Shown here piece by piece: positions 18,351-28,054 of a DNA stretch of 64,000 bases (its first letter is position 1; each line of letters starts with the position of its first letter). A model generated the notes under the pieces. The model had not been told where the DNA came from and searched no databases. It worked only from the letters and a program-made list of their open reading frames with translations. The translations under genes were made by a program, and so were the position numbers. This DNA comes from Lentilactobacillus otakiensis DSM 19908 = JCM 15040 (GTDB lineage: Bacteria > Bacillota > Bacilli > Lactobacillales > Lactobacillaceae): positions 1 through 64,000 of the forward strand of contig NZ_AZED01000003.1 of NCBI RefSeq assembly GCF_001434145.1, given 5' to 3'.

Positions 18351-19067
18351 ATGGCAAAAAAGATATTAGTTGTAGACGACGAAAAACCGATCGTCGACAT
18401 TGAAAAATTTAATTTAACTAAAGAAGGCTACGAAGTTTCTGTAGCTTATGATGGCGAAGAAGCATTACAACAAGTCAAGGACGTTGATCCGGATCTGATT
18501 ATCCTAGATCTGATGTTACCCAAAGTCGATGGCTTGGAAGTCGCTCGTGAAGTGCGCAAAACCAAGGATACTCCAATCATTATGGTAACTGCCAAGGATT
18601 CTGAATTGGATAAAGTTCTTGGACTGGAACTCGGTGCGGATGATTATGTGACCAAGCCGTTTTCAAACCGTGAACTGGTTGCCCGGGTGAAAGCAAACTT
18701 ACGCCGTCAGGGATCCAACAGTAACAACAATAACGAAGAAGACGAAAATAAAGACATTAAAATCGGTGATTTGGTTATTCATCCAGAAGCTTACTCGGTT
18801 TCCAAACGTGGTGAAAACATTGAATTAACTCACCGTGAATTTGAATTGCTTCATTATTTGGCACAACATATTGGTCAAGTGATGACCCGTGAACATTTGC
18901 TCCAAACAGTTTGGGGCTATGATTATTTTGGTGACGTCAGAACCGTTGATGTGACTGTCCGTCGATTGCGCGAAAAAGTCGAAGACAGCCCAAGTCACCC
19001 AACCTGGCTGGTTACTCGCCGTGGAGTAGGTTATTACCTACGCAACCCAGATAGTGATCAAGCTTAA
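18351..19067 (+). CDS. walR: Response regulator WalR
   Basis: Transcription factor of the essential WalRK (YycFG) system controlling cell-wall hydrolases. 238 residues: a receiver domain with acidic pocket DD (9-10), phospho-acceptor Asp53 in [13 protein letters not shown] and the TKPF lysine, then an OmpR-type winged helix ([27 protein letters not shown]). A 12-residue Asn/Glu-rich linker joins the two. I chose the ATG at 18351 because AGGAGAA lies at 18337-18343. First gene of walRKHIJ. Confidence 0.97.
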   Translation: MAKKILVVDDEKPIVDIEKFNLTKEGYEVSVAYDGEEALQQVKDVDPDLIILDLMLPKVDGLEVAREVRKTKDTPIIMVTAKDSELDKVLGLELGADDYVTKPFSNRELVARVKANLRRQGSNSNNNNEEDENKDIKIGDLVIHPEAYSVSKRGENIELTHREFELLHYLAQHIGQVMTREHLLQTVWGYDYFGDVRTVDVTVRRLREKVEDSPSHPTWLVTRRGVGYYLRNPDSDQA

Positions 19068-19105
19068 TCTCAATGAAATCAATGCATAAGGGGTATTAAC
19101 CGGTT

Positions 19106-20959
19106 GTGAATAATCGAATTAAGTTTTACCAATCAATCAAATTTAAGATAGCGCTGGTTTTCGCCCTGATTCTCTTGGTAACGCTGGAAATTGTTGGTGC
19201 GGTCTTCGTGCGGCAGTTGGAGCACCAAAATTTGGCGACTTTTAAAAACCAAATTCAGCTGCAGACATATGTCACTAATTCATTGACTACGCAGCTGTCA
19301 CAATCCAATGAAACCAAAGCCAATGGTCGGATCAAGACGATTCTAAACGATTCCGACAGTGGCAATACCGCTCAAATTCAGGTTATCGATAATAAGGGAA
19401 CCATTCGTGGAACCAATCAGATTAATAACCAGGCGATTGTTGGCCAAAAAACCACTGATGATAACGTGAAAAACGCAATCTACAATGGCAAGAAGTTTGA
19501 AAAAACAACCTATGATTCATCAACGGGTGCGCGTTATTACACGATGATCTCGCCGTTGATTAAGAGCTCCAATAATAATAGTACGGTCGTCGGGGTGGTC
19601 TACACTCGGGCGAACCTCGATAGCGTCTATGACAGCATTAACAGCATTACGCTGATCTATCTGTTTGCCGCGTCGATTGCTATTATATTGGGGTTATTAA
19701 TCTCGATCGTGATTTCTCGAGCGATTACGCGACCAATTGAAGAAATGAAGAAACAGACCATCAGAATTGCCCGTGGGGACTATTCCGGCCAAGTTCATGT
19801 GTATGGAAACGATGAGCTGGGTCAACTTGCCAGTGCGGTTAATAACCTGTCTGTCAGGGTTGAAGAGTCCCATGAGTCAACCGAGTCTGAACGACGCCGG
19901 CTGGATTCAGTTCTCGCAAACATGACCGATGGTGTGTTGGCTACCGATCGTCGTGGAAACGTCATTATTATTAATGAAACAGCGGCCAGCTTCCTGGACC
20001 TCGATGAAAATCAGGCCATGGGTAAGTCAATTCTGGATGTTTTAGATATTCGTAAAGATTACAGTCTGCGTGATTTGCTGGAAAAACCGGATGAATTGAT
20101 TCTTGATTTTTCAAGCGAAGATCACAGTCTTGTTTTGCACGCCCATTTTTCACTAATTCAGCGGGAATCCGGCTTTATTAGTGGGTTGGTTTGTGTGCTC
20201 CGTGATATCACCGAACAGCAGCGAATTGACCAAGACCGGAAGCAATTCGTTTCCAACGTTTCTCATGAATTAAGAACGCCGTTAACCAGTGTCCGTTCAT
20301 ACATCGAAGCTTTATCTGACGGTGCTTGGAAGGATCCCAAGTTGGCACCGAAGTTCTTAAAAGTGACTCAGGATGAAACTGACCGAATGATTCGAATGAT
20401 CAATGATCTGCTGACATTGTCACGGATGGATTCCGGGACTCAGAAGATGGAAGTCGAATTGGTCAATATCAATGAATTGTTCAACTATGTCTTGAACCGC
20501 TTCGATATGATTCTCAAAAAAGAGGACCATCCAGAAAAGACTTATACGATCAAGCGCTACTTTACCAAACGTGATCTGTGGGTCGATTTGGATACCGACC
20601 GTTTCACTCAAGTTTTGGATAACTTGATGAATAACGCGATCAAATATTCACCGGATGGCGGCGTGATTACCTGCCGGCTCTACGAGACCAGAAATAAGGT
20701 CATTTTGAGTGTCAGTGACCAAGGTTTGGGAATTCCACGAAAGGATATTCCTCATATCTTTGATCGGTTCTACCGAGTTGACAAGGCACGTTCTCGGCAA
20801 CAAGGTGGTAGTGGATTAGGATTGGCGATTTCAAAGGAAACCGTCGAAGCTTTGCATGGCCAAATTTGGGCCGAGAGTGTGGAAGGCAAAGGATCAACGT
20901 TCTATATTGCCCTGCCATATGAACCGGTAGAAGAGGAGGACTTGTGGGATGAGGTTTAG
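19106..20959 (+). CDS. walK: Sensor histidine kinase WalK
   Basis: Membrane kinase partner of WalR. 617 residues starting at GTG: one membrane segment (about 13-35), an extracellular sensor domain (~40-180), a second membrane segment, HAMP (ISRAITRPIEEM), a PAS domain, HisKA with the phospho-accepting His387 in SHELRTPLTS, and the HATPase domain with NNAIKYSPDGG, DQGLGI and GSGLGLAIS. This is the usual WalK layout for low-GC Gram-positives. The stop overlaps walH by 11 bases. Confidence 0.97.
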   Translation: MNNRIKFYQSIKFKIALVFALILLVTLEIVGAVFVRQLEHQNLATFKNQIQLQTYVTNSLTTQLSQSNETKANGRIKTILNDSDSGNTAQIQVIDNKGTIRGTNQINNQAIVGQKTTDDNVKNAIYNGKKFEKTTYDSSTGARYYTMISPLIKSSNNNSTVVGVVYTRANLDSVYDSINSITLIYLFAASIAIILGLLISIVISRAITRPIEEMKKQTIRIARGDYSGQVHVYGNDELGQLASAVNNLSVRVEESHESTESERRRLDSVLANMTDGVLATDRRGNVIIINETAASFLDLDENQAMGKSILDVLDIRKDYSLRDLLEKPDELILDFSSEDHSLVLHAHFSLIQRESGFISGLVCVLRDITEQQRIDQDRKQFVSNVSHELRTPLTSVRSYIEALSDGAWKDPKLAPKFLKVTQDETDRMIRMINDLLTLSRMDSGTQKMEVELVNINELFNYVLNRFDMILKKEDHPEKTYTIKRYFTKRDLWVDLDTDRFTQVLDNLMNNAIKYSPDGGVITCRLYETRNKVILSVSDQGLGIPRKDIPHIFDRFYRVDKARSRQQGGSGLGLAISKETVEALHGQIWAESVEGKGSTFYIALPYEPVEEEDLWDEV

Positions 20960-22247
20960 TAAATACTTAATACCACTTGCACTCACCATTGCGGTGGTTG
21001 TCAGTCTAACGCTCTCGGTTGTTCTCTGGACCAATCCAGCCAACTATCGGACCAATAAACAAACGTCTCAAACGCCCCAGACGCAGCAGATGATTAAGCC
21101 TAAACGGTACGTTTATTCACCCGTTCAGGCTATTCATACCAATGCGGACGGCAGTCAGCAGATCTTGGTGAACAAGTTAGTCAACACGGTAACTGAAGTT
21201 AAGAAGACCATGCATAACTACAAGGATCCAAAGATTAAGACCTTGAGCAAAAATTCGCGAACCGACTATTTCCGGATTGCCAACCAGACCGATTCGATTA
21301 TGCTGAACTATTCAGATACCGTTTCAATGCGAGCTCTGAACGCAATTGTCAAAAATCGTTTCCGTAAATTACCGAATTACAAAATTAATCGGATTGTGCT
21401 GCCGACTAATAATTCCACTAAGCTATACCTTTTATATGATAAGAATTTCACGGTATACGAAGTAGATGTTAAAAAGCACAGTCTCAAGTCCTTGAATAAG
21501 GTCTTGAAGATGGACATGCGGACGCAGCCTGCCAGTTTTAAACTGTTAAATAATAAACCAATTGTATATGTTACGACTGCAGTGCAGATGCAGCCATACA
21601 AATATTTGATCGATCGTCAATCAGACGACTATTACGTCAGCCGGTTGTTAAACACACAAGATTCAACCAGCATCAACGTCAAGCGCCGAAAGAACATGAC
21701 GATTTATGGTGATCAAAGCTCTCTGCAGTTAACGTTTAATTCCAAGAACCGAATGGCTGAATTTTCCGACTTCCGGCCCAATCATAACCGGCGTAATTTG
21801 ACGGCCACGATCAACGATTCGTATAAGAATCTCACTAAACTGGGATTGCCAATGGATAACGTTCGTTTCTTCAGTTATGATGACAACAATCGAACTGTTA
21901 CGTATCGAACTTATGTAGAAGGGTTCCCAATCTTTAGAACTAACGGATTTGGTACTGTTTCTACTCGAACAATGAATTCCAGTGCGCAACGGATACTATT
22001 TTCATTGGATAATCCGGAAGTGCCACTTCCAAGTAATAAAGGTTATGTTTCTCTGCCATCAACTGAAACAATGTTGAAACGGCTGGAGAATCATGGTTAT
22101 AAGCTGAAAGACTTGCAAAAGGTCCGTTTGGGTTACACTTGGAAGAAGGATTCAACCTCACCATTGTTGATTGATTTGAATCCGGACTGGTACGTTTATT
22201 ACAACAATAAATGGCGCAGTTACACGTCACTTATGAACCAATATTAG
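20949..22247 (+). CDS. walH: WalK regulatory membrane protein WalH (YycH)
   Basis: Single-span protein that adjusts WalK activity from outside the membrane. 432 residues with an N-terminal membrane anchor (about 7-29) and a large extracytoplasmic part. Recognised mainly by position between walK and yycI, and by size; the family is poorly conserved in sequence. The ATG lies inside the end of walK, with GAGGAGG upstream. Confidence 0.88.
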   Translation: MRFSKYLIPLALTIAVVVSLTLSVVLWTNPANYRTNKQTSQTPQTQQMIKPKRYVYSPVQAIHTNADGSQQILVNKLVNTVTEVKKTMHNYKDPKIKTLSKNSRTDYFRIANQTDSIMLNYSDTVSMRALNAIVKNRFRKLPNYKINRIVLPTNNSTKLYLLYDKNFTVYEVDVKKHSLKSLNKVLKMDMRTQPASFKLLNNKPIVYVTTAVQMQPYKYLIDRQSDDYYVSRLLNTQDSTSINVKRRKNMTIYGDQSSLQLTFNSKNRMAEFSDFRPNHNRRNLTATINDSYKNLTKLGLPMDNVRFFSYDDNNRTVTYRTYVEGFPIFRTNGFGTVSTRTMNSSAQRILFSLDNPEVPLPSNKGYVSLPSTETMLKRLENHGYKLKDLQKVRLGYTWKKDSTSPLLIDLNPDWYVYYNNKWRSYTSLMNQY

Positions 22248-22263
22248 GAAAGGAGGGAGCCTG

Positions 22264-23094
22264 GTGAACTTTCGAAGAATTGAGATCATCTTTTTGGTGA
22301 CCTTTATCGCGATCGACATTTTCCTGTTTGGGATGTTCAAGAAGAACATGGATATGCAGGCCGACAACGTCTCTCAAGGAGATTCGGATTCCGTGATCGT
22401 CAAAGAAATGCGCAATGACCAGATCAAAGTCGGCAATTTATCTAAGAAGAATGAAAATGCCTACTATATCTCCGGTGAACAAAGCGATGTTTTACGTAAC
22501 CAGATGGGTCAACTTGCCAACCAGACTCCCCAATTTGTGGGCCATGAGCTGGAAAGTGAACTCAAAACTCCGATTACGGTTGATAAGAACAATCCACGGA
22601 AGTCGATTGATAAGCTGTTAACGGATTCAACGTTTGTCTTGTTCGGCGATCAATACGTTTACAGCAAAAACCTTTCAACCAGCCGCAATATCGTATACAA
22701 TCAAAAGGCGATGGGGAGTTCGATCTATTCCTCTGAGGCCCAAATCAGATTTACTTTAAATTCGAATCATCAAATTGTCAGTTATACCCAGTCATATTTA
22801 CAGGGGATTAAGAGCCTGCGCGAAAGCTCGGAAACTATTTCGGAAACTCGGGCATTGATTTGGCTGTATCAATATAATGAAATTCCCAATAACACGACGG
22901 TTGCCTGGACAAACCTGGGATATACGAAGTTATTATCAATTGATGGTGATCGCGTCTTTATCCCAACCTGGATTATCGCGATCAGACCGCAAAACTCGAC
23001 TCAGATTCAGTTGAAGCGGATTAACGCGTTTACCGGTGGCATCATCAAGGAAACCGACGAGAATTTGAAGAATAATCCCTCATCAATGAATTAA
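22264..23094 (+). CDS. walI: WalK regulatory membrane protein WalI (YycI)
   Basis: Second small regulator of WalK, which in Bacillus forms a membrane complex with WalH. 276 residues: an N-terminal anchor (RRIEIIFLVTFIAIDIFLFGMF) and an extracellular YycI domain. The GTG start is preceded by AAGGAGGG, the best ribosome site of this operon. Gene order walH-walI-walJ supports the call. Confidence 0.9.
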   Translation: MNFRRIEIIFLVTFIAIDIFLFGMFKKNMDMQADNVSQGDSDSVIVKEMRNDQIKVGNLSKKNENAYYISGEQSDVLRNQMGQLANQTPQFVGHELESELKTPITVDKNNPRKSIDKLLTDSTFVLFGDQYVYSKNLSTSRNIVYNQKAMGSSIYSSEAQIRFTLNSNHQIVSYTQSYLQGIKSLRESSETISETRALIWLYQYNEIPNNTTVAWTNLGYTKLLSIDGDRVFIPTWIIAIRPQNSTQIQLKRINAFTGGIIKETDENLKNNPSSMN

Positions 23095-23114
23095 AGTTAG
23101 GAAGAAGAACCGTT

Positions 23115-23918
23115 ATGAATAATGATGACATGAAAATCAGTATCCTTGCCAGTGGAAGTGGCGGCAACGTGACTTACATTGAAACACCGGATCACAAGAT
23201 TTTGTGCGATGCCGGTTTAAGTGGTAAGAAAATTGAAGCGCTGATGCAATCGATCGGTCGTGATCTCAGCGACGTTGATTCACTTTTTGTGACCCACGAG
23301 CATTCTGATCACCGATTGAGTGCTGGGGTTTTGGCACGCAAATACGGTATCCAAGTTTATGCCAATGAAGGCACTTGGAATGCGATGGCGCCTAGAATCG
23401 GCAAAGTGGCTGATGATCAAAAGAACATTATTGCACCAGATAGTGTCATGGACATGGGTGATATTGACGTTGAAAGCTTTTCAGTATCCCATGATGCTGC
23501 CGAGCCACAGTTCTATGTCTTTCATCATAACAACAAGTCCTTTGTTATCCTGACCGATACCGGTTATGTTTCGGATCGAATGGAAGGCGTCATTAAAGAC
23601 GCCGACGGTTATCTGTTGGAATGTAATCACGATATTGAAATGTTGGAAAACGGGGATTATCCTTGGCTGACTAAGAAACGAATTTTGGGCGATCAAGGCC
23701 ATTTGTCCAATGAAGATGGCGCCAATGCCATGTTGGACGTTATTGGCCATCGGACGAAGAAAGTCTTCCTGGGTCACCGAAGTGTTCATAATAATATGAA
23801 GACCTTGGCACATTTGACGGTTGCTTCTATCTTGGAAGACCACGATATGGGTGTTGGAGAAGATTTCAAACTGTACGATACCTCCCAGGACCACGCGTCA
23901 CCTTTAATGATTATTTAA
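23115..23918 (+). CDS. walJ: Metallo-beta-lactamase-fold hydrolase WalJ (YycJ)
   Basis: Cytoplasmic member of the metallo-beta-lactamase fold, proposed to link the wal operon to DNA metabolism in Firmicutes. 267 residues. Metal motif THEHSDH is clear, and further ligands fit DTGYVSD and the C-terminal LGHRS region. It is the last gene before htrA. Confidence 0.93.
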   Translation: MNNDDMKISILASGSGGNVTYIETPDHKILCDAGLSGKKIEALMQSIGRDLSDVDSLFVTHEHSDHRLSAGVLARKYGIQVYANEGTWNAMAPRIGKVADDQKNIIAPDSVMDMGDIDVESFSVSHDAAEPQFYVFHHNNKSFVILTDTGYVSDRMEGVIKDADGYLLECNHDIEMLENGDYPWLTKKRILGDQGHLSNEDGANAMLDVIGHRTKKVFLGHRSVHNNMKTLAHLTVASILEDHDMGVGEDFKLYDTSQDHASPLMII

Positions 23919-24010
23919 AGACTCTTTAGATATTTCTAAACTTTTAAACACACTTTCGTCATGAAAAAAGTATATTATAGGTAATATAAAATAATAAGGG
24001 GGCACACTAA

Positions 24011-25270
24011 TTGGCACAAAATAATGGTTTTGGAAAATTCATTGCGACCGCTGTAATCGCCGGCGCACTTGGCGGCGGAATTACTTACGGCGGAGTTTCT
24101 TATTTCAATAACAACAATAACGGAACTGGAACAGAGCTGGTCTCTGGCACGAACAAGAATGGCAACACCAAGGTCAGCAATGTGAAGGTGAACCTCAATA
24201 CACAAGCAGAAAAGGCGTTTAACGCAACTAAGAGCACCGTCGTTTCTGTTATTAATTTACAAAAACAAAGTTCAAATGATGACACATTGTCTGGTATCTT
24301 AGGTCAAATTCAAGGCGGTTCTTCAAGTAGCAAGAAGAGCAGCGGCGAACTTGAAGCCTCAAGTGAAGGATCCGGTGTGATTTATAAGAAGAGCGGCAAT
24401 ACCGCTTATATCGTTACCAATAACCACGTGGTTGCCGGTGCCAACGCCCTTGAAATTATTTTGAGTGACGGCTCCAAGGTTTCCGCTTCAGTTGTCGGAA
24501 AAGATGCCGTTTCTGATTTGGCAGTTATCAAGATCAAGTCTGATAAAGTGACAAAAGTCGCTACGTTTGGTGATTCTGATAATATCAAGGTTGCCGAACC
24601 GGTTCTCGCAATTGGTTCTCCACTTGGTTCTCAGTACGCAACTTCAGTGACCCAAGGAATCATTTCCGCTAAGAAACGGGAAGTGCCACAAACCTCAGAA
24701 AGCGGTGCCCAAATTGGTAACGCAACGGTTATTCAAACTGATGCCGCCATTAACCCTGGTAACTCAGGTGGTCCATTAATCAACTTCGCGGGCCAAGTTG
24801 TTGGAATCAACTCGATGAAGTTGGCTTCTGATCAACAAGGTACCAGTGTTGAAGGAATGGGCTTTGCAATTCCAAGTAACGAAGTGGTTATGATCATCAA
24901 TCAATTGATCAAGAACGGTCAAGTAATCCGTCCAGCATTGGGAATTGGCTACACAGACTTGTCGAACATTTCCGAGCAGCAGCAACGCTCTATTTTGAAG
25001 CTGCCTAAGAGTGTGACCCAAGGTGCAGTCGTTCTCAATGTTAACTCGAATTCACCTGCTAAGCGGGCTGGATTGGCCAAATACGATGTCATTACCGAGT
25101 TGGATGGCACTAAGATCACCCAACAAAGTCAATTGCGTGATATCTTATACAAACACAAGATTGGTGACAAGATTTCTGTAACTTACTACCACAAGGGTGA
25201 CAAGAAGACTGGTTCAATTACATTGAACGAAAAAGCAACCAGCAAAGTTTTGAGTGAAGCAACTAAATAG
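24011..25270 (+). CDS. htrA: Serine protease HtrA (DegP/HhoA family)
   Basis: Membrane-anchored surface quality-control protease. 419 residues starting at TTG with an AAGGGGG ribosome site. An N-terminal membrane segment (about 10-30) is followed by a Ser/Asn-rich linker, a trypsin-like domain with triad His139 (TNNHVV), Asp169 (SDLAV) and Ser252 (NPGNSGGPL), and one PDZ domain (about 305-400). It has its own terminator; the 92 bp gap after walJ probably carries its promoter. htrA next to wal is the usual order in lactobacilli. Confidence 0.97.
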   Translation: MAQNNGFGKFIATAVIAGALGGGITYGGVSYFNNNNNGTGTELVSGTNKNGNTKVSNVKVNLNTQAEKAFNATKSTVVSVINLQKQSSNDDTLSGILGQIQGGSSSSKKSSGELEASSEGSGVIYKKSGNTAYIVTNNHVVAGANALEIILSDGSKVSASVVGKDAVSDLAVIKIKSDKVTKVATFGDSDNIKVAEPVLAIGSPLGSQYATSVTQGIISAKKREVPQTSESGAQIGNATVIQTDAAINPGNSGGPLINFAGQVVGINSMKLASDQQGTSVEGMGFAIPSNEVVMIINQLIKNGQVIRPALGIGYTDLSNISEQQQRSILKLPKSVTQGAVVLNVNSNSPAKRAGLAKYDVITELDGTKITQQSQLRDILYKHKIGDKISVTYYHKGDKKTGSITLNEKATSKVLSEATK

Positions 25271-25284
25271 TGATGATTAAACAG

Positions 25285-25321
25285 ATAACCTTCGTTCAGT
25301 GATGAACGGGGGTTATTTTTA
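25285..25321 (+). terminator. htrA terminator
   Basis: Stem ATAACC-tt-CGTTC / GAACG-gg-GGTTAT with T run. Confidence 0.85.
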
Positions 25322-25453
25322 TATCTGGAGATGATTTGGGTGGGTTCGCTTACTTAACATAAGTGTAATACTTAATATTCGTGTAATGTTAATTAATTCA
25401 CGAATGAGATACAATTGGGGATGTAGTACAAATTCACCAAAGGGGAAATGCAC

Positions 25454-27634
25454 ATGAGAATTCATATTAAGGAATCAGTCGTTGTTTCGATGGCTGCACT
25501 CGGATTCTTTGCTGCAGTTGGGATATCGCAATCCGCAACTGCCTCGGCAAAGTCACGGGTAAGAGTTACTTCGAACGTCAAGTTACGGACGGACGCTTCA
25601 TCAAGAAACGTTGCCTTCACTGGGAAGGCTGCGCTGTGGACCAAGGCTTCTTCACTGAAGAGTGCTAAGAAAGTTGCCACAACGCTCACGTTGAAGGATC
25701 TTGCCAAATCTACCAGATCCGCCAAAAATGTCCGTGCATATCGAGTTGCCCGAACTAACCGCGGTAAGGTTTATTACAAGGTTGTTACCTTCGATGGTAA
25801 GGACCGCGGTTGGATTTACGGTGGCAAGAGTAGATCTAACTTTGCCGGTGGTTTGAAATCTTATCAAACCTTTCAGCAAGGGTCACTTTCAAATGATATG
25901 ACGACTGGAACTTTCCAGTTTGCTAATCCAGGAACTGCTAATGACAACCAAACGGTTACATACAAGCAGCCAGCTTGGACACAATATAAGATTGGTCGTC
26001 AGGTAACTGACTCGACGCCATACGCAAATGTGACCTACAAGATTGACCAAACCGGAACCAGAACGCGTGAAGGCGATCAATGGGTTCACATCTATGCGAT
26101 TAATAATGGTAACTCCGGTGCTGATGGCTGGATTTTATATTCCGGCTTGAAGGCCGCAACGAATGTTAACTCACCAATTGCTGACAACGCTGTTCGCATT
26201 AATTTAGTTGATTCAGCTACTGGTGCTTCAATTACCTCCGTTGATTACGCCAAGAATGGCGCTACCAAAGGTGCCACATTAGGTTCCAACGTCAACGGTA
26301 CTTGGAAGTTGGATTCAAATGATTCTAGTGCTATCCAATCACAGATTGCTTCAGCACTTTCATCACGCGGATACACCGGCTTTACCTTGACTCAAGGCCA
26401 AATGGCAGCGATTGCTCAAGGGACTTTTGGATCAAGTGTCACCATCTCAGTTGTTAAACCAACTATTAATAAGGCCGTTCGGATTGTCTTAACTGACCCA
26501 AGCGGTAATGTGATCAATTACGTTGATTACACAAATGCTAACGCTGTGAATGGTCAACCTCTTGGAACCCAGAATGGTTCAACTTGGACATTGGCCGCAG
26601 CTGATTCATCTGCCATTCAGGCAAAATTAGTTGATGCTTTGAAAGGTACTGGTTTTGCATTAAGTGCCAACAACACATTGACGACGGACCAACAAGCATT
26701 AATTGCGCAAACTACATTCGGTAACCAAGTTTCCATTAAGACGGTTGCTGTAAATCCAATTAAGGATAATCAGGTTCAGTTGTCGTTTGTTGATCAATCT
26801 GGAAACCCTGTTGGTTCAACCACATTGACGAAAGCTACTGCTGATAAGACTGCTTTAGATACGATTAAAGCTGCCAGCAAAGGTGATCCAACTTCGACCA
26901 ACTCTGATACTTTAAAGGCAGCCTATGATACATTATTGGCAGCTGCTGGTATTAAGGGATACTACACTACTGACCTCACCGCTGATCAACTTAAGGCCAA
27001 TTTGGCTGCGTTGAATAAGGCTGCTTATGGTCAAAGTGTTAAGTTGATTGTTGCTAAGATTCCAGTGAAGGCCTTGGCTTCAAAATTTAGTTTCTTTGAC
27101 CAAGCTTGGGAAATTATTACTACCAAGGATGAACCCGTTAACTATTTTGAAAATTCAAACGGCAAACGCGACAGTGATACAAACTTTAGTAAAGCATTAG
27201 TTGCAGATTCAAATCTTAATGGGTATGCAGGTGACGTTGTTTCTGTTGCTAAATTTAATCAGGCATTAAAAGATCAAGGATTGGCTACGATTTATTATGC
27301 GGCACAAGATGATAAGCCTCCTTACCTGTTTGGTGGAACTCATTTTGGGGCTGATGATTTAAATGGTACGTCTGGTTCGATATTTAATTCTAAGTGGCAA
27401 GGCAAGAACGTTTGGGTTTATAAGATGACAATTACAGCCAAAGAAAATGACAAAGGCGTTGCAATTGGTACGACTCCACTATTTGATAAGGATGGTAATG
27501 TCACGATTGGCACTACTGGTAAAGACATTACGTTAAGAAGCAGCAGTAGTGATGGGCATAAAATTAACCTAGATGCCAAAAACTATGCTGTTAGTTCACT
27601 ACAGGAATTGTATAATAATGCTACTGCAAAGTAG
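25454..27634 (+). CDS. S-layer-like surface protein with three repeated domains
   Basis: Secreted 726-residue protein. A signal peptide ends near ATASAKS. The next ~110 residues (RVRVTSNVKLRT, AYRVARTNRGKVYYKVV, GWIYGGKS) match the cationic wall-binding N-terminus of L. brevis/buchneri/kefiri S-layer proteins. Three related modules of ~95 residues follow (about 247-340, 342-435 and 437-540), each starting with a strand like AVRINLVD and ending with a TFGssVtI-type strand. The C-terminal ~180 residues are not recognised. No LPXTG. I chose the ATG at 25454 over 25448 for ribosome-site spacing. Either an S-layer protein or an S-layer-associated protein. Confidence 0.78.
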   Translation: MRIHIKESVVVSMAALGFFAAVGISQSATASAKSRVRVTSNVKLRTDASSRNVAFTGKAALWTKASSLKSAKKVATTLTLKDLAKSTRSAKNVRAYRVARTNRGKVYYKVVTFDGKDRGWIYGGKSRSNFAGGLKSYQTFQQGSLSNDMTTGTFQFANPGTANDNQTVTYKQPAWTQYKIGRQVTDSTPYANVTYKIDQTGTRTREGDQWVHIYAINNGNSGADGWILYSGLKAATNVNSPIADNAVRINLVDSATGASITSVDYAKNGATKGATLGSNVNGTWKLDSNDSSAIQSQIASALSSRGYTGFTLTQGQMAAIAQGTFGSSVTISVVKPTINKAVRIVLTDPSGNVINYVDYTNANAVNGQPLGTQNGSTWTLAAADSSAIQAKLVDALKGTGFALSANNTLTTDQQALIAQTTFGNQVSIKTVAVNPIKDNQVQLSFVDQSGNPVGSTTLTKATADKTALDTIKAASKGDPTSTNSDTLKAAYDTLLAAAGIKGYYTTDLTADQLKANLAALNKAAYGQSVKLIVAKIPVKALASKFSFFDQAWEIITTKDEPVNYFENSNGKRDSDTNFSKALVADSNLNGYAGDVVSVAKFNQALKDQGLATIYYAAQDDKPPYLFGGTHFGADDLNGTSGSIFNSKWQGKNVWVYKMTITAKENDKGVAIGTTPLFDKDGNVTIGTTGKDITLRSSSSDGHKINLDAKNYAVSSLQELYNNATAK

Positions 27635-27656
27635 GTTTAATACGAATTGATTAGGT

Positions 27657-27694
27657 AAGTACCCGACACATTGTTTGTTGTTGGGTACTTTTTT
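27657..27694 (+). terminator. Terminator of the S-layer-like gene
   Basis: Stem AAGTACCCGACA / TGTTGGGTACTT followed by T run. Confidence 0.88.
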
Positions 27695-27704
27695 CGATTT
27701 GTGG

Positions 27705-27842
27705 TTAGATTGTATTCAAAGGAATGTACAAGATAACACCATCCTGAGTCTGAAACACGGTATAAGCCTCATGCTTCGGGCAAATATCCCCAGGGATCGG
27801 CAATATCAGCTCCCCATCATTATTGATCAATTTAACTGTCAT
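27705..27842 (-). CDS. 45-residue MazE/PemI-like protein without a toxin partner
   Basis: Encodes a small protein beginning MTVKLINNDGELILPIPGD and ending VILYIPLNTI. The pattern (short strand, LxLPIP turn, then YTVFQTQDGVILYIP) resembles the N-terminal DNA-binding swapped hairpin of MazE/PemI antitoxins; compare the antitoxin at 35077-35289. It has a GGAG ribosome site 8 bases before ATG. The toxin-binding tail is absent and no toxin gene adjoins, so it may be an orphan regulator or a remnant. It lies convergent to the S-layer gene and beside the DnaA-box cluster. Confidence 0.6.
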   Translation of the reverse strand: MTVKLINNDGELILPIPGDICPKHEAYTVFQTQDGVILYIPLNTI

Positions 27843-28054
27843 CACTCATTCTCCAATCTTTAAACTAGATTTGTTCGGGTTATATCATGTAAGATCATGA
27901 AAATTGGTACGATTTGTCCGCAAACATTGGACCGCATCACTGTTTACGAACGACCTTACCAAATACATGGAACTTGTACCGTACACATAATATAAATACG
28001 AACGACAACCCCGGTTTTATTTAAAAGATTCAGCGGATGTAAAGATTTGATAAA

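Noticed and set aside
25361-25400. Possible WalR boxes (two TGTAAT copies) before the S-layer-like gene
   Set aside because: The copies are separated by 12 bases, while the WalR consensus needs 5; only the hexamers fit.
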